Assembly: GCA_949126835.1 (NCBI GenBank)
Contig: OX421497.1
Span: 29,330,742-29,394,741 of the forward strand
Direction: 5' to 3'
Source: Anisus vortex
Taxonomy: Eukaryota; Mollusca; Gastropoda; Planorbidae
DNA: 64,000 nt
The notes under the pieces are model-generated. The model saw nothing but the letters and a program-made list of their open reading frames with translations, searched no databases and was not told the DNA's origin. The position numbers were made by a program, and so were the translations under genes. This document shows positions 47,832 through 59,701 of this stretch, in pieces; position 1 is the stretch's first letter, and each line of letters starts with the position of its first letter.

Positions 47832-48589
47832 CATAAAAAGTAAATCTAAATATTTAATAAGAAACTATCCTAAAAGGTTTCATTAAAAAACAACAACAAC
47901 CTGTTTTGACAAAAATAGTTAGATAAAGATAATTAATTTAAAAGTAAAAAAGAAATGTTCATAATAAGGTTACTAAAAGGTATTGAAGACAAACAGATGA
48001 CTAAAGTATTTGATGTCAAAATTGTTAATAAATAGAAACGTAGACTTCATATTTATGCTAACAAATATTTCAAGGTTGGGAATAACATCCGAATATTAAT
48101 GAAAGCACTTTTGTAATTGTGACACTATTTTGATTTTAAGAAAGTAAAATGTGTATGCCCTCTCTCTAAACTTGTTCTCCAAGAGCGCACTGAGCATGCT
48201 AAATTTAATAGCAGGGATAGAAAAGCTGTATAAATTACCATTATTATTATTAAACTTTATTTTGTAATTTAATGAAAAAATGTAATGTTAAAAAAAAACA
48301 TCTTCAGGAAAATAAATTCTATTAAATTGCACGATTATCATTGCTATTGCTGTTGACCTCAGCTTCACGTGTCATTGAATAATACAAAGAGATTTAGAAA
48401 ACCATAAAATTGAAATTGGGGAGGTTGATTTTTTGGAATAAATTTTGAAAATCAGAGCATTGTAATTTTTTAAAATATAAGTTAATTATTATTAACGGAG
48501 AAATTTTGCTAGTTTTTAAAAGTTTTTTCGTTTTATAATTGCCGAAAGAAACAGTTGAAAAAAATCAGCCTGATGGGATTGTTTAGATC
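47832..48589. other. Stretch without recognised gene
   Basis: Very AT-rich, with AAC runs near 47886 and A runs. No feature. Confidence 0.5.
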
Positions 48590-49085
48590 TGACTCTCTCT
48601 CTCTCTTTCTCTACAGCTATCTCTCCCTCTCTCGATATATCTAATTCTATCTATTTACCTATCTATCTATCTATCTACCAATCTTTCTCTCTCTCCCTCT
48701 CTCTCTCTCTCTTTCTCCCTCTCTCTCTCTACCGCTATCTCTCTCTTTTTCTATCTCCCTCTCTCTCTCTTTCTCTCTCTCCCTCTCTATCTCTCTCTCT
48801 ACCGCTATCTCTCTCTTTCTTTCTCTCCCCCTCTCTCTCTCTTTCTCTCTCTCTATATATATATATGTCTATCTCTATCTATTTATCTATATCTATCTAG
48901 CTATCTATTCAACTATCCATCCATTTATCTACCGACCTATCTACCTACCTACTTATTTATCTACTAACATACATACCCACCTACCCACCACCTACCTGCC
49001 TGCTTACTTACTTACATATCTAACAATCTACCCAGCAACCTACATATCTATCTATTTATCTATATATCTCGCTAGCTAGCTAGCA
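48590..49085. repeat. Compound (CT)n / CTAT / ACCTACCT microsatellite
   Basis: CT-rich blocks separated by a repeated 'ctctctctaccgctatctct' segment (twice, near 48723 and 48793), then ATCT/ACCT tetranucleotides. Confidence 0.93.
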
Positions 49086-49357
49086 ACATACCTTTATATT
49101 TTTTCTATCTTTATACATAACTAATCCATCTATCACTTCGCCGACTTTCACTTAATTTCTTCCTGTTCCATTCACCTTATGTATTTGCGTGTGAATCCAT
49201 TCATTGCAAACAATCATGACCTTATATATACGACTCCCCAACGCATTAATCGAAGAGAATAATCTAATCAGACATACAGACACAGCACGAGCCTTGCACA
49301 CTGAAAACGTCAGCATTACGCCGAGATAAACAAATGAGAAAAAGATCATTGAGTCAG

Positions 49358-49616
49358 TAAGAATATCCAAAAGTCTATCGATGCATTAGGTTTAAGATTT
49401 CGTCGTCGGCATTTTACGTCTCGAGAGACGATCCATTTCCCCCTGCAGGTCGTCATTTGGCTAAAGAGGCCAATCCTGGACGTACAGGCACGACCACACT
49501 GGCTGCAGATGAATGTAGCGGAGGGACCAAATTTTCTGTCTTGTTCCTGGCGCGCTCCTCTCCCTCAAGCCTGGAACCTTCTTTGATTCCTCCCCTCCAG
49601 GTGGGCTTTAAGGTTT
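49358..49616 (+). other. GC-rich island with open frame of unknown family
   Basis: From 49400 to 49600 GC is well above background. One plus frame without ATG is open for over 80 codons and reads in part FYVSRDDPFPPAGRHLAK and LAADECSGGTKFSVLF, with non-repetitive composition. It begins after a TAA and ends at TAA near 49616. No splice sites of convincing strength flank it. It may be a fragment of an unrecognised mobile element or a relic exon. Confidence 0.3.
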
Positions 49617-49797
49617 AAGATAGACAATCTGATATCTTATGTTTATGTACAGAACAGTTAATTATAAAGCATTATCAATTTAAGCTAAGATAGAGAAATA
49701 GGGGAATACTTAATATAGAACTGTAATACGACAAATAGATAGTAATGCAAATATAATAATTACCGGATATTTTAGGTATAATTGGTGCTAGGGGCAG

Positions 49798-49995
49798 GTA
49801 AGTAAAGTAACTGTGGGACCAAATAGATCATAAGGCCGGTGAAGCAGCGTTTCCCAAGTTAGTTTCTCTGGCCACGGTATAATAGGGGATGTGTGGCCAG
49901 CACAATGCCCAGCCACTTTTACTTTATCCAAATAAATGTCATGTACCCATCAGAAATGGATAGACTCAGGAACACCCACTGTATTCTCACAGTCC
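49798..49995 (-). mobile_element. tRNA-derived SINE, 3' body
   Basis: Minus strand. From the left: the tail complement gtaagtaaagtaact, 'agatcataaggccggtgaag', 'cagcgtttccc', 'ggccacggtataatagggga', 'tgtggccagcacaatgccca', 'gccacttttactttatcc', 'gtacccatcagaaatggata' and 'gactcaggaacaccc'. The tRNA-related head with A and B boxes is not present. Confidence 0.87.
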
Positions 49996-50219
49996 CGTGG
50001 CTTTAATACCGACTTATAAGGGATCATATTGGAGGGCAAAAATGACCTTCGGTCACTTTCATTATTTAGCCACTGGTTTATTACTAAAGCCACCCATCTT
50101 ACCCTATCCTACATACATATTATGGGACCCACCCCTTTAGTCCCGCTCCCCCCTCCCCCTCCCAACTCCATCCCTCATCCATAACTATTATTTCGTTCCT
50201 CAACTGTCATTATTCACAA

Positions 50220-50530
50220 ACAACTAGTAATTGCACGGAAGGGGAGAGAAGTCGGCTGGGATGATTCGTTTTTTAGTGGGTGTACTTTCTCCCCCTTGTA
50301 TAGTAGATGTCAGTCGGAGATATCGATATTTCATTTTGCAAGCGACATGCGGAAGTGGCCGGTGATGGAGCGTCAGAAGCACAGCACTGGGGCGATTCGA
50401 CCAGAGTCCGGCTCTCGATGACCATTGTGTTTCATGGTCAAAGTGGGGAGGGAACACAAACCTATACACACGCAGAGCAACAAGCTCACTCGGACTGTAC
50501 GTTCCCCAATGGTTGGAAGCAGTAGAAAAA
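50220..50530. other. GC-balanced patch with overlapping frames
   Basis: A non-repetitive patch with frames on both strands (minus 50224-50469, 81 codons; plus 50307-50525, 72 codons). It contains the inverted repeat TGACCAT-8-ATGGTCA at about 50417-50438. No family recognised. Followed by a G run (about 50591-50610). Confidence 0.3.
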
Positions 50531-50721
50531 TACTAATTCGCTATAGTAGAAGGTTATTCCAAAGTGGGAACTGTTGTTGGGTGAAGAAGTGGGGGGGGGG
50601 GGGGGGGGGCTAAAAATGTGCAAAGAAATTGATAATAACTTTAATGAGATAAACACATTTTTATGTCATTAAACATTGTGACTTTTGATACTAACGATAT
50701 ATTATTGAGTTCACAAACAGT

Positions 50722-50960
50722 ATGGGATACGATGGCATACCGGAAGTCCTGGGTTCGAATCCTGGTGAAAACTAGGACTTGTTCCCGGTACTGTAACACA
50801 GCAATGGTGGATACCTGACATTAGTTGGGGATAAGTAAAAAGCGGCTGGGCATTGTGCTTGTAACACAATCTCCTCTTATACCGTGGCCACGGAAACGTG
50901 TGAATACTGCGTCGCAGTTCCAATGGATCCCATTGGTCTGACGGGAATACTACTTTTACA
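50722..50960 (+). mobile_element. tRNA-derived SINE, nearly full body
   Basis: Plus strand. Perfect B box GGTTCGAATCC at 50752-50762, then 'tggtgaaaactaggact', 'gatacctgacattagttggg', 'gcggctgggcattgtgct', 'ccgtggccacggaaac', 'ggatcccattggtctgacgg' and a gaatactacttttac tail. The A box end is degraded. Confidence 0.9.
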
Positions 50961-52730
50961 AACAGCAATCGATGGTCACACCCTTTTAGAAACCTTTTAC
51001 ATTTTTTTAAACTCTTATTTACACCGTTTATCCAGTTAAGGGAGTTTTCAATCCTTAAAGCAGTCCTTCGATTTCAATAGTAGCCAAACAAAGTGAAATG
51101 TGTGGCCTTCCAGTGTCTGGTCGTATTCTATTTTTCTTTATATCGTCAAGTTAAATGACAAGAAAGGAATGAGACGCCCCAGTAGGGAGATAATTTAGAT
51201 GAGTGATTTCTTAGAAAACTCGGGGACTTTCAGGTCAACAGCCAACGGCTCTACCAATAGAACACAACCACGCTTTCAGAAATCCTTTACATTAACTTCT
51301 TTTCTTACTTGACAATGAAAACTCCTTTTAAAAAAATACAATGTCGTCTTTCTTTAATTAGTTGTCGGTTGTTGATTTAATTTGTACGATAAACTAACCA
51401 ACATTTTAAATACATAAAGAAAACCCAACCAACTTTAAACAAACAATAATAGTAAACCGTAACTAGAATTATATTTGATTGAGAAATTGTATACAAAAAA
51501 CATTGTTAGCACTCTTAGCTTTGAAAAGAGAAATTTTGATAACCTAGAAACTTTACAATGCTTGCACAGTGAATGATAACTAGACCATACTTCCAGAATT
51601 TAGCAATTGTTTCTGACCTTTCCAGTTGGATTGGGAAAAAAGCAACAACAACGCATTAACAACATCAAATAAGTATTTGCTATCGAATTTCATTGGCACC
51701 AGTTTAGCGTCGTTAGCAAGGCATCTACCATGGCGACCGATGGAGTATTCAACTAATGACGTCGACATCTGATACGGGTCTATACAGGAGGACCGCTGCT
51801 GTTTGTCTGTTGTAGCTCTGCTTGTCTCATGTTACAGTCCATGTTTAGTCTGTCTACGGCTGAATGTGATTATATACAATTGTTACTTTTCTCGCAATTA
51901 CAGGTTATTACCACGTTTTAAAACGACGTTTTGAAGAATTCTTGCTCTGACTTTTGCCTGTGTTGTATATAATTTTCCTTTGTCTATCCTGCAATGTACG
52001 TAGTGTCTATTTTTTAGTCTTGTCTGTCATCTCTGTCTTGTGATACTTTGTTTTTTTCCTACTCAAACTATCCACGACGCCATATCTGACACTTTGTTTT
52101 AACTTACTTTGGTTTCCGTCATTTATAATCCCCGCCAGACTGCCCCTCCTTCCCACATATATTTATATATTAATCGTGTCTACTTATAACGTCAAGCAAG
52201 CTACTAGCCAGTTCACCGACATTCATAAACCTTTATCAGAGCCGGGTGTAAAGATAACATTTGGACAGTTTGGCTAATAACAAATCCCATACTAATCATG
52301 GCATTTTAATAACCCAGTTTACAGCCGAGATCCCGATGATTTCATGGGTTCCTTCTAGGAAGTGGCTGGAACTGACTGGAACTGACCCTCATATTATTTT
52401 ACTATTGTTTTATTTACATTAATTTTTTAGACATGCCCCCCTCCACCCGCCTTCCACTCTCTTTCCTCCCGAAACCTCGCCTGCTTCCATTTGCATTAGG
52501 TGGTTTAGACTTAATGGAGCTAACAATTCTCGGCACACACAGACATCATGTGTATTTATCATGCCATAAGGTTCAAGACTGATGTCTTAATGCCAACACA
52601 TTAAATCTCAAACCTCATACTTCTCAAACAAGATATCACGTGACAGCTAACTGCATTTATTTGGACTCAAAGAGTGAATGGATATTATAGCCCTCCGTGG
52701 CTCTGCGTTAGGAAAATCTGGAGCAGCAGT
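50961..52730. other. Stretch without recognised gene
   Basis: Average composition slightly less AT-rich than the flanks, with C-rich patches (52135-52150, 52434-52480). No frame, RNA or mobile element was recognised. Confidence 0.45.
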
Positions 52731-52734
52731 ACGA

Positions 52735-53010
52735 TGCTGAGAATTAATACTTTGCGGTGCTGGGGCATACGACTTTACGCTGCTGGGCATAAGACGTTAC
52801 GGCGCTGGGGCATAAGACAATACAGTGCTGGGCATAAAACATTACAGTGCTGGGCATAAGACATTACAGTGCCGGGCATAAGACTTTACAGTGCTGGGCA
52901 TAAGACATTACAGTGCTGGTCATAAGACATTACAGTGCTGGTCAGAAGACATTACGGTTCTGGGCATACTACTTTATTGTGTTGGGGCATAAGACTTTAC
53001 GGTGCTCAAG
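52735..53010. repeat. 23-bp minisatellite (CATAAGACATTACAGTGCTGGG)
   Basis: About 11 imperfect units with CATAAGACTTTACGGTGCTGGGG and shorter variants. Confidence 0.93.
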
Positions 53011-53466
53011 CGTTGACAAATCTCTCCGTTACTTCTGCACTGGCACGACCTAAATGTACTAAATAAAAAACAATGAATACAAACAAACGCATCAAACCCT
53101 TAAGGCTTATAAAAAACAAAACTTAATGGGATTCAGATTCCGTCTAGAGTCTATTAAAAGCAGGTCTTCAGGCCGTGAGATATAATTAGATGATAAAATT
53201 TTAATGTCTTTTGTCGATTTGATCTTCAACGTTGAATTCCATTACGGGAAATCCATTTAGGAGACGTTGAATAATGCAATAATTTATAAATCCATGACAT
53301 GACACACCAACACAAGTTACACAAACACATAGATAGAGAGTATATTTTTAAATCCCATCAAACCACTTTATTCGGAACAGATTTTTAAAAGTTTCTTCGA
53401 CTATGCCATGCAAAGGGATTGTATAACCAACATAATATCAAATGTTTTCCAGCTGATACTCTACAC

Positions 53467-53675
53467 CAGGGCGCGGCAACCTTTGAATAATAAAGTGCCA
53501 AAGTAGGATTTCTAATTCAATCAACGTACCAACAGACTAAAAGGTCATCTTGCTCTACCAACTACATTTCTTTTAGAAGAGAGTTGATTAGCCCCCTTGG
53601 GGGTCTTCCACGACCAAAATGAAAATCGCTGAACGTGCCATATCTGACAAGCTTTTTGTACGTTGTCGACTTCTG
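53467..53675 (+). mobile_element. hAT-type MITE, complete (209 bp)
   Basis: Starts CAGGGCGCGGCAACC and ends GTTGTCGACTTCTG. Flanks CTCTACAC (53459-53466) and GTCTATAC (53676-53683) agree at 6 of 8 positions, fitting an old 8-bp target-site duplication of form nnnTAnnn. The interior 'ccttgggggtcttcc' and 'gtgccatatctgaca' aligns with the copies at 47619 and 59702. Confidence 0.85.
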
Positions 53676-53894
53676 GTCTATACCAAATAGTGATTGGTTG
53701 ACTTGAAGGTAGCAATGAACCAAGTACAAGAACATAAACAACACTGTTATTTTGTGCATTTTTTTTTACTACTATGATTCAAACCTGGAATCGTAATACA
53801 AACACTTCTTAGCTAGACCACACAACAAAGTATATTCTAGAATATTCCAGATATTTCTGGCATTGGTTTTCCTGATTGAGACTAAACCAATTAG

Positions 53895-54145
53895 GGATAT
53901 CTATATATCTATATATCTATAAATGTATCAATCTATAAATCAATAAATCTATCTATCTATCGATCGATCTAAATATCTTTCCATCTACCTACTTACGTAC
54001 CTATCAATCAATAAATAAATATTTCCATCTTTCCACCTATCTATCTATTTATCTATATATGAATATATAATATATCAATAAATCAATTAATCATCAATAA
54101 ATTTACATATCCATCTATCTGTATACCTATCCATCTATCAATGGT
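53895..54145. repeat. Degenerate CTAT/CAAT microsatellite
   Basis: Mixed TATCTA, CAATAAAT and CCATCTAC words; imperfect. Confidence 0.9.
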
Positions 54146-54939
54146 TTTGTCTATTGTTAAAAGAAAATTATCGCCTTTAGTTGAATTATAAAAGTGACCA
54201 GCAGAAATACATTGATTAAGAAAAACAAAAATACACCAAATTAAACCAAGTCATTTTCATAAGAGAGCCGAACAGAAAAGCGACCATTAACGTAAATACA
54301 TGAAGCTAATGGCAATGGCACAACAAATTATAGAGAGTAATTTCATGGGTTACATACAGTTGGATAGTTATCTTTAAAAAACAACAAAAGAAATGTTCTG
54401 AACTAAATAGAATAAATAGCTGCCAAGAAGGTGACATAAACTTAAAAGCTTAAAGCTGCAAATCTGAAAGCTTAAAAGGTTTCAAGTCCTTTTAATTTAA
54501 TAATAGGTGTTTTATATAGCTGTGTAACAAAATAGCAACATTGTACAGAAGTTATCGAGCTAATACACAATAATTCTTTATAGCCGCTATAGAACTCGAT
54601 GCCCCTCTCCTACCTTACCCACCACACCATCTCCTGCTATGGGCGAAATGGATTATGAAAATGGAATTTCGCTAAAAGGAAATTGAAAAGTAGGAATTGT
54701 GGGATACACTGTCTTGGAGACTTAAGCTTCAGATTAGTTCATCTTCGTGCGGTTGACATTTTGACTGAATTGAACATTTCCATTAATTTAGCGGTCGTCT
54801 GCTAGATATTGTCTATTATAATGTAGTAATAATAAGCTAAATGTAATAGTATTATTGATGATTATTGGTCTTATCTTCTTTTTGTTTAGTTCAATTTTTC
54901 TATTTTTCTTTCGCTCTTACCCTATTTCAAATTCCCCAA
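54146..54939. other. Stretch without recognised gene
   Basis: AT-rich. The short repeated word 'aaagctt' near 54440-54475 is the only internal pattern. Confidence 0.5.
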
Positions 54940-55275
54940 ATCTCTCTCTCTCACACACTTTTCACTCACTCTTTCTTACACACATCCACCTAAACTCTTT
55001 TTCTCTCTCTCTCTCTCTCTTTCATATAAATTCTCTCTATCTATATTTCTCTCACATACACTATCTTGCATTATCTCTCAACCTCACTGTTTCTTTCTCT
55101 AATAAACACACACAATCTATTTCTCTCTCACGGATATACGCTCTCTCTCTAATACACACACATCTCTTTCTACTCTCTCACTTTAGCTCTCCCTCTCTCT
55201 CTCTCCCTCTTTCACAGACAACTTTTCTCTCTCTATCTTACACTCTCTCTTCCTCTCTTCACACCCTCTCTTCCT
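54940..55275. repeat. CT-rich tract with CACA interruptions
   Basis: TCTCTCTC runs alternate with ACACACA words. A 147-codon plus frame of Leu/Ser/His/Phe is produced by it. Confidence 0.93.
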
Positions 55276-55348
55276 CCCTTCATGCCAAAAGGGTTTAGTA
55301 TAACCGCAGGGTTTACATTACCCGTACATTTCGGCATAGTAACAAGAG

Positions 55349-55671
55349 TCTACCTTCACTGCAATGTTCAACAGATCTAGTCTACCTTCACTGCAATGTT
55401 CAACAGATCTAGTCTACCTTCACTGTTATGTTCAACAGATCTAGTCTACCTTCACTGCAATGTTCAACAGATCTAGTCTACCTTCACTGCAATGGTCAAC
55501 AGATCTAGTCTACCTTCACTGCAATGTTCAACAGATCTAGTCTACCTTCACTGCAATGTTCAACAGATCTAGTCTACCTTCACTGCAATGTTCAACAGAT
55601 CTAGTCTACCTTCACTGCAATGTTCAACAGATCTAGTCTACCTTCACTGCAATGTTCAACATATCTACAGT
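55349..55671. repeat. 32-bp minisatellite, 10 copies
   Basis: The unit TCTACCTTCACTGCAATGTT plus CAACAGATCTAG is repeated ten times. Only two internal substitutions are visible (GTTATG in the third unit, ATGGTC in the fifth), plus a diverged last unit. AGATCTAG contains a BglII-type palindrome in each junction. Confidence 0.97.
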
Positions 55672-56032
55672 TTGTTTTTAGCACAGCACCGTGCTTCAAC
55701 GTAACTACAGGCGCCCTCATAACTATTTTGTTTCTGTTTTTCCAGTAAATCAACAACCCGAAATTCGATATAACAGGATCACAACTAAAATTGCCTTTTT
55801 CTTCATACATTGACCTTGACCTATATCTGTGTTTATCACACACCATGGAATTGTCTAATAATATAGCCCTACGTGTAATGACCCCCATTAACATCTTGGA
55901 AGATGGATAGGGAAACCCCGATGGGCGTTTGCTTTACAGTTGCATCATTCCCTTCTTAATGGCTTTCACCTAATTATCCAATTAGTTTTGCCTAGGTTAT
56001 TTTTATAATGTTTTTGGCTATCAGACATGTGT

Positions 56033-56267
56033 ATAATAAGCAGGGGCGAAGACAGAATTTTTTTCCATGGGGGGCTGAACTTTCGCGTGACAAATATTTA
56101 CCAAATACCAGGGGGGGCTAAACTTTCGCGTGACAAAGATTGACCAAATTTTTAGCGAATTTAGTGCATATTTAAAAAAAAATCAGTTGAAAAAAAAATA
56201 AATTTAAAATCCCAGGGGGGGCTTAGCCCCCCTCAGCCCCCCCTGTGGCTTCGCCCCTGATAATAAG
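56033..56267. mobile_element. hAT-type MITE with perfect 8-bp TSD (219 bp)
   Basis: The element occupies 56041-56259. Terminal inverted repeats CAGGGGCGAAG and CTTCGCCCCTG are perfect over 11 bp. The direct repeats ATAATAAG at 56033-56040 and 56260-56267 are identical, a clean 8-bp target-site duplication diagnostic of hAT-like transposition. Inside, a segment of about 50 bp containing 'aactttcgcgtgacaaa' is tandemly duplicated. A second copy lies at 61118-61289. Non-coding. Confidence 0.95.
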
Positions 56268-56440
56268 TAAGATTTGATCCAAAAGGCCTGTGAAGCAGCG
56301 TTCACAAGTTTTTGTACCCACGGATCACAAGTGGGATGTGTGGACATCACAACGCCCAGCCGCCGGGTAGACATAGAGACACCCTTTCAGACCAGGGAAA
56401 AAACTATAACCTTCACTAGTATTCGAAACCAGAACCGAGC
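56268..56440 (-). mobile_element. tRNA-derived SINE, directly adjoining the hAT MITE
   Basis: Minus strand: 'gatttgatccaaaaggcctg', 'tgaagcagcgttcacaag', 'tgtacccacggatcac', 'tgtggacatcacaacgccca', 'gccgccgggtagac', 'agacaccctttcagaccagg', and a degenerate B box complement (GTATTCGAAACC). The MITE target duplication ends at the first base of the SINE tail, so the MITE inserted at the SINE's A-rich end. Confidence 0.85.
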
Positions 56441-56504
56441 TATCGTTAACTATACATTTCACCTAAATAAATCTATTTACATTACAAGTGTTGTTACGAT
56501 ATAG

Positions 56505-57062
56505 CGAGACGTAAGTCTTAGTGACACGTGAAACTGAGGTACTTGTAAGTCTTAGTGACACGTGAAAACAGAGGTACTTATAAGTCTCAGTGACACGTGA
56601 AAACAGAGGTACTTATAAGCCATAACGAGACTTGAAAACAGAGGTACTTGTAAGTCTCAGTGACACGTGAAAACAGAGGTACTTGTAAGCCACAGTGAGA
56701 CGTGAAAACAGAGGTACTTGTAAACCATAGTGAGACGTGAAAACAGAGTACTTGTAAGTCTCAGTGACACGTGAAAACAGAGTACTTGAAAGTCTTTGTG
56801 TCACGTGAAAACGGAGGTGCTTGTAAGCCATAGTGAGACGTGAAAACAGAGTACTTGTAAGTCTCAGTGACACGTGAAAACAGAGTACTTGAAAGTCTTT
56901 GTGTCACGTGAAAACGGAGGTGCTTGTAAGTCTTAGTGACACATGAAAACAGAGTACTTGTAAGTCTTAGTGACACATGAAAACAGAGGTGTTTGTAAGT
57001 CTTAGTGACACGTGAAAACAGAGGTACTTATAAGCAATTGTGAGACTTGAAAACTTGTAAGT
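56505..57062. repeat. 35-bp minisatellite with CACGTG core, about 15 copies
   Basis: The unit AGTGACACGTGAAAACAGAG plus GTACTTGTAAGTCTT is repeated. Variants: 'agccatagtgagacg' units, one-base deletions ('cagagtacttg') and 'tgtgtcacgtgaaaacgg'. A compound unit of about 105 bp recurs at 56745 and 56851. Many units keep an intact CACGTG E-box palindrome. Minus-strand frames of 70-86 codons are repeat artefacts. Confidence 0.95.
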
Positions 57063-59080
57063 CTTTGCAAACTACGAGAAAGTGCAGAATAAAATATTTA
57101 TCAAAGTCACGCCTTCACCGAATCGTATTACCAATTTTTGTAATTAGAACTTTTTCTATCGTTATATATTTAGATCCACCTACCGTTACATCCCTAGCGT
57201 AGAGTGTTTTTTTTTTAGTGGAATGATGTGGGTTTTATATTGTTATGGCTTTACTAAAGTAAACTTATGAAATCTATCCTACAAAAAAAAATGTAAAGAA
57301 AAATTGCATCATAATCCATTTTAACAAATGAGGGATAAATGTTACTAAGCACAATGTATACAATAAAAACTTAAGAAACATATAAATAGAATAGAAACAC
57401 TGGTAATAAATGACCATAAAAAAGTACCGTACAAAATACTCATAAATGTAAAAATCCTATAGCACTATTTATATGTTTTTAACGCGAAAGCACTGGAACA
57501 GATCAATCAGCGATGTGTTTATGACGTCATTAAAGAAGCACGATTTATAATCTCTACCCTTTCCTACTAGAACTAGCACTAGCCTCGGGACCTTCTCACA
57601 CAAGAGAAAATAACTCATCTCTTTATTATTTCAATTCATAGCTTCCCTTAGCTTAGATTGGCTCAGATAGTAAAAAGAAATATTACTCAGACTAAAACTT
57701 CAACTAGTCTATTAGCTACTATTTTATTTATATCTATTTATCACTTAAATTTATAATATTTATTCACACGTGATTTATCACTTCAAATTTATGTACCTCT
57801 CCACTTAGTAAATAAAGAAACCAAACATAATGCCCGACTTGGGCTAGTGGCCGAGTGCCAGAGGGTTAGCTTAGGTTGCTCTAACCCAGACTGCTTAGTT
57901 TCATGCCCTGCTAAACATACGAACTTCACACCTTAATTAAAAAAGTAAGCGTTCTCACAATTTCACCCAAGGCTGGACATGTCATCTGGATATCGAAGTG
58001 TGATGGTCATTGTTCTGAACACAGAATCTCCTTGAGTAATATGTCGTTGGAACTGTCAAACTTTGATTCAATTGCTTAATAAACCAAACATTCAAACACA
58101 CACACGCACACACACACACACAAATATATATATATATAATTATAATTCTATTAGTAAAACAAAATAATGAATCTCAGAGCAACAAACAACATAAAACACT
58201 GAAATAATTCTTTAGGCTAAATATATATATATTTATATAAAGCAAATAAATAATTTTATACTTTACACACATAGGACAAAGCAAATAAATGTAGCATTAA
58301 CCAACCTAAATGTAATATGAAAGTAAAACAGAACGGGTCTAAAATGATATAATATATATTATATTTATAAATGTTTGTATTAATATTCATTAGTTATAAA
58401 ACAAAAAAAAATAATTTAAAAATTGATGGGACAATCAATCTGAGTTAGGAAATCTTTTTATCTAAAACAATTTAGCAGTTGTAAATTTTTTGAAAATATC
58501 TCCAATCTTCCAAAAAGACAAATCTTTTAACCTAAAAAAAAAGAAAAAAAGAAGTAATAATAAAACGTTATGAGAACATTAAAAAAATTGCTATTATAAA
58601 TAAATGTAATATTTATAATATCTAATGGATTTACTTGTTGAATTTATCTTTGTGTTATTGTTATTTTAAATATTTTTTTAAAAAGAAATATTTCAATTTG
58701 GCCAAATTTAAAGTAATGAAATCAAGAGATCAACACACGGTGTCTAATAATATTATGTTTATGGAATGACAATGCTTATGTAGGACTAGGTTTGTTATGT
58801 TCCCTCTAAATGAGTCCAGACATGTGAACATATTATTACACTAACTTGTTTCTTTCTATACTGTTTACTTCCGGTTGATGGAATAGCGGGAGTTTTTTAA
58901 CATTACTATTCTTGAATATTGTTAACAAATGTGATATAATCTATATCGAAATAAATAACTGCTATTCCTTTCGAAATACTATGCTTTATTAAATACTTAT
59001 TACAAAATTAGTTTACTTTATATAGGTCAGTGATTAAATAGCTTTTATTTTTGTATTGGTTAGCCTTGTAACTCTTTAGT
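57063..59080. other. Stretch without recognised gene
   Basis: Very AT-rich, with a CA run near 58095-58120 followed by TA. A tRNA-like string at about 57845-57870 ('gctagtggccgagtgccaga') resembles an A box, but no B box follows at the right distance. Possibly a scrap of another SINE. Confidence 0.45.
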
Positions 59081-59084
59081 GGAT

Positions 59085-59190
59085 TAGTGTGTATGTGTGT
59101 GAGTGTGTGTGTGTGTGGGGAAGTGTGTGTGTGGGAGTGTGTGTGTGGTGGGGGAGTGTGTGTATGTGTGTCAGTGTGTGTGTGTGAGAG
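59085..59190. repeat. (GT)n microsatellite
   Basis: GTGT run with GGGGAAG and GAGT interruptions. A complementary CA run follows at 59294-59375, so the two can pair as a long imperfect hairpin with a loop of about 100 bp. Confidence 0.93.
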
Positions 59191-59293
59191 AGGGTCTGGA
59201 ACAAGTCACGTGATAGTGAATCCTTCAATTTATAAGTCAGTGGACACAATTCTCTTTACGACATCCCTTTTGTGTCCAGAGCGCGCGCAGGAA

Positions 59294-59375
59294 GACACAC
59301 ACACAAAACACACACACACATATACACATACAGGCACACACTCGCTGACACACACAAACACACACATACACACGC
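59294..59375. repeat. (CA)n microsatellite
   Basis: ACACACA run with TACA and GGCA interruptions. Confidence 0.93.
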
Positions 59376-59504
59376 ATAGAAACATGAAATTTTAGGCCGA
59401 TTGTCAATCAAATGGTATTTCTCTGAGCTGAGGTCTTGAAATGTATGAGAATATTTTTCTTTCTCTATTCAAGTTTTATCAGCAAAAATGTTAGATTAAT
59501 TTTC

Positions 59505-59572
59505 TCTCTCTATCCCCCTCTCTCTCTGTCTCTCACTATCTCTCTCACCCTCTCTGTCTCTCTCGCTAAGTT
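59505..59572. repeat. (CT)n microsatellite
   Basis: TCTCTC runs with CTGT and CCCTC interruptions. Confidence 0.9.
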
Positions 59573-59701
59573 ATACATGTATTAATGTGTGGCGTTAATG
59601 TTAGGAGTTAAATTGACAACGAAAAAAAAAGTCTTTCATATATTTCTGTCCCAGGTGGAAATCGAATCTTGAAAAAATATGTACGTTAGGGTAGCCTAGA
59701 A

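Noticed and set aside
50417..50438. Inverted repeat TGACCAT-8-ATGGTCA as a nuclear-receptor site
   Set aside because: The half-sites are common by chance and the spacing is not one of the standard arrangements; no promoter is nearby.
57840..57915. Additional SINE or tRNA-like element ('gtggccgagtgccagag')
   Set aside because: Only an A-box-like string is visible; no B box at the expected spacing and no match to the SINE body.
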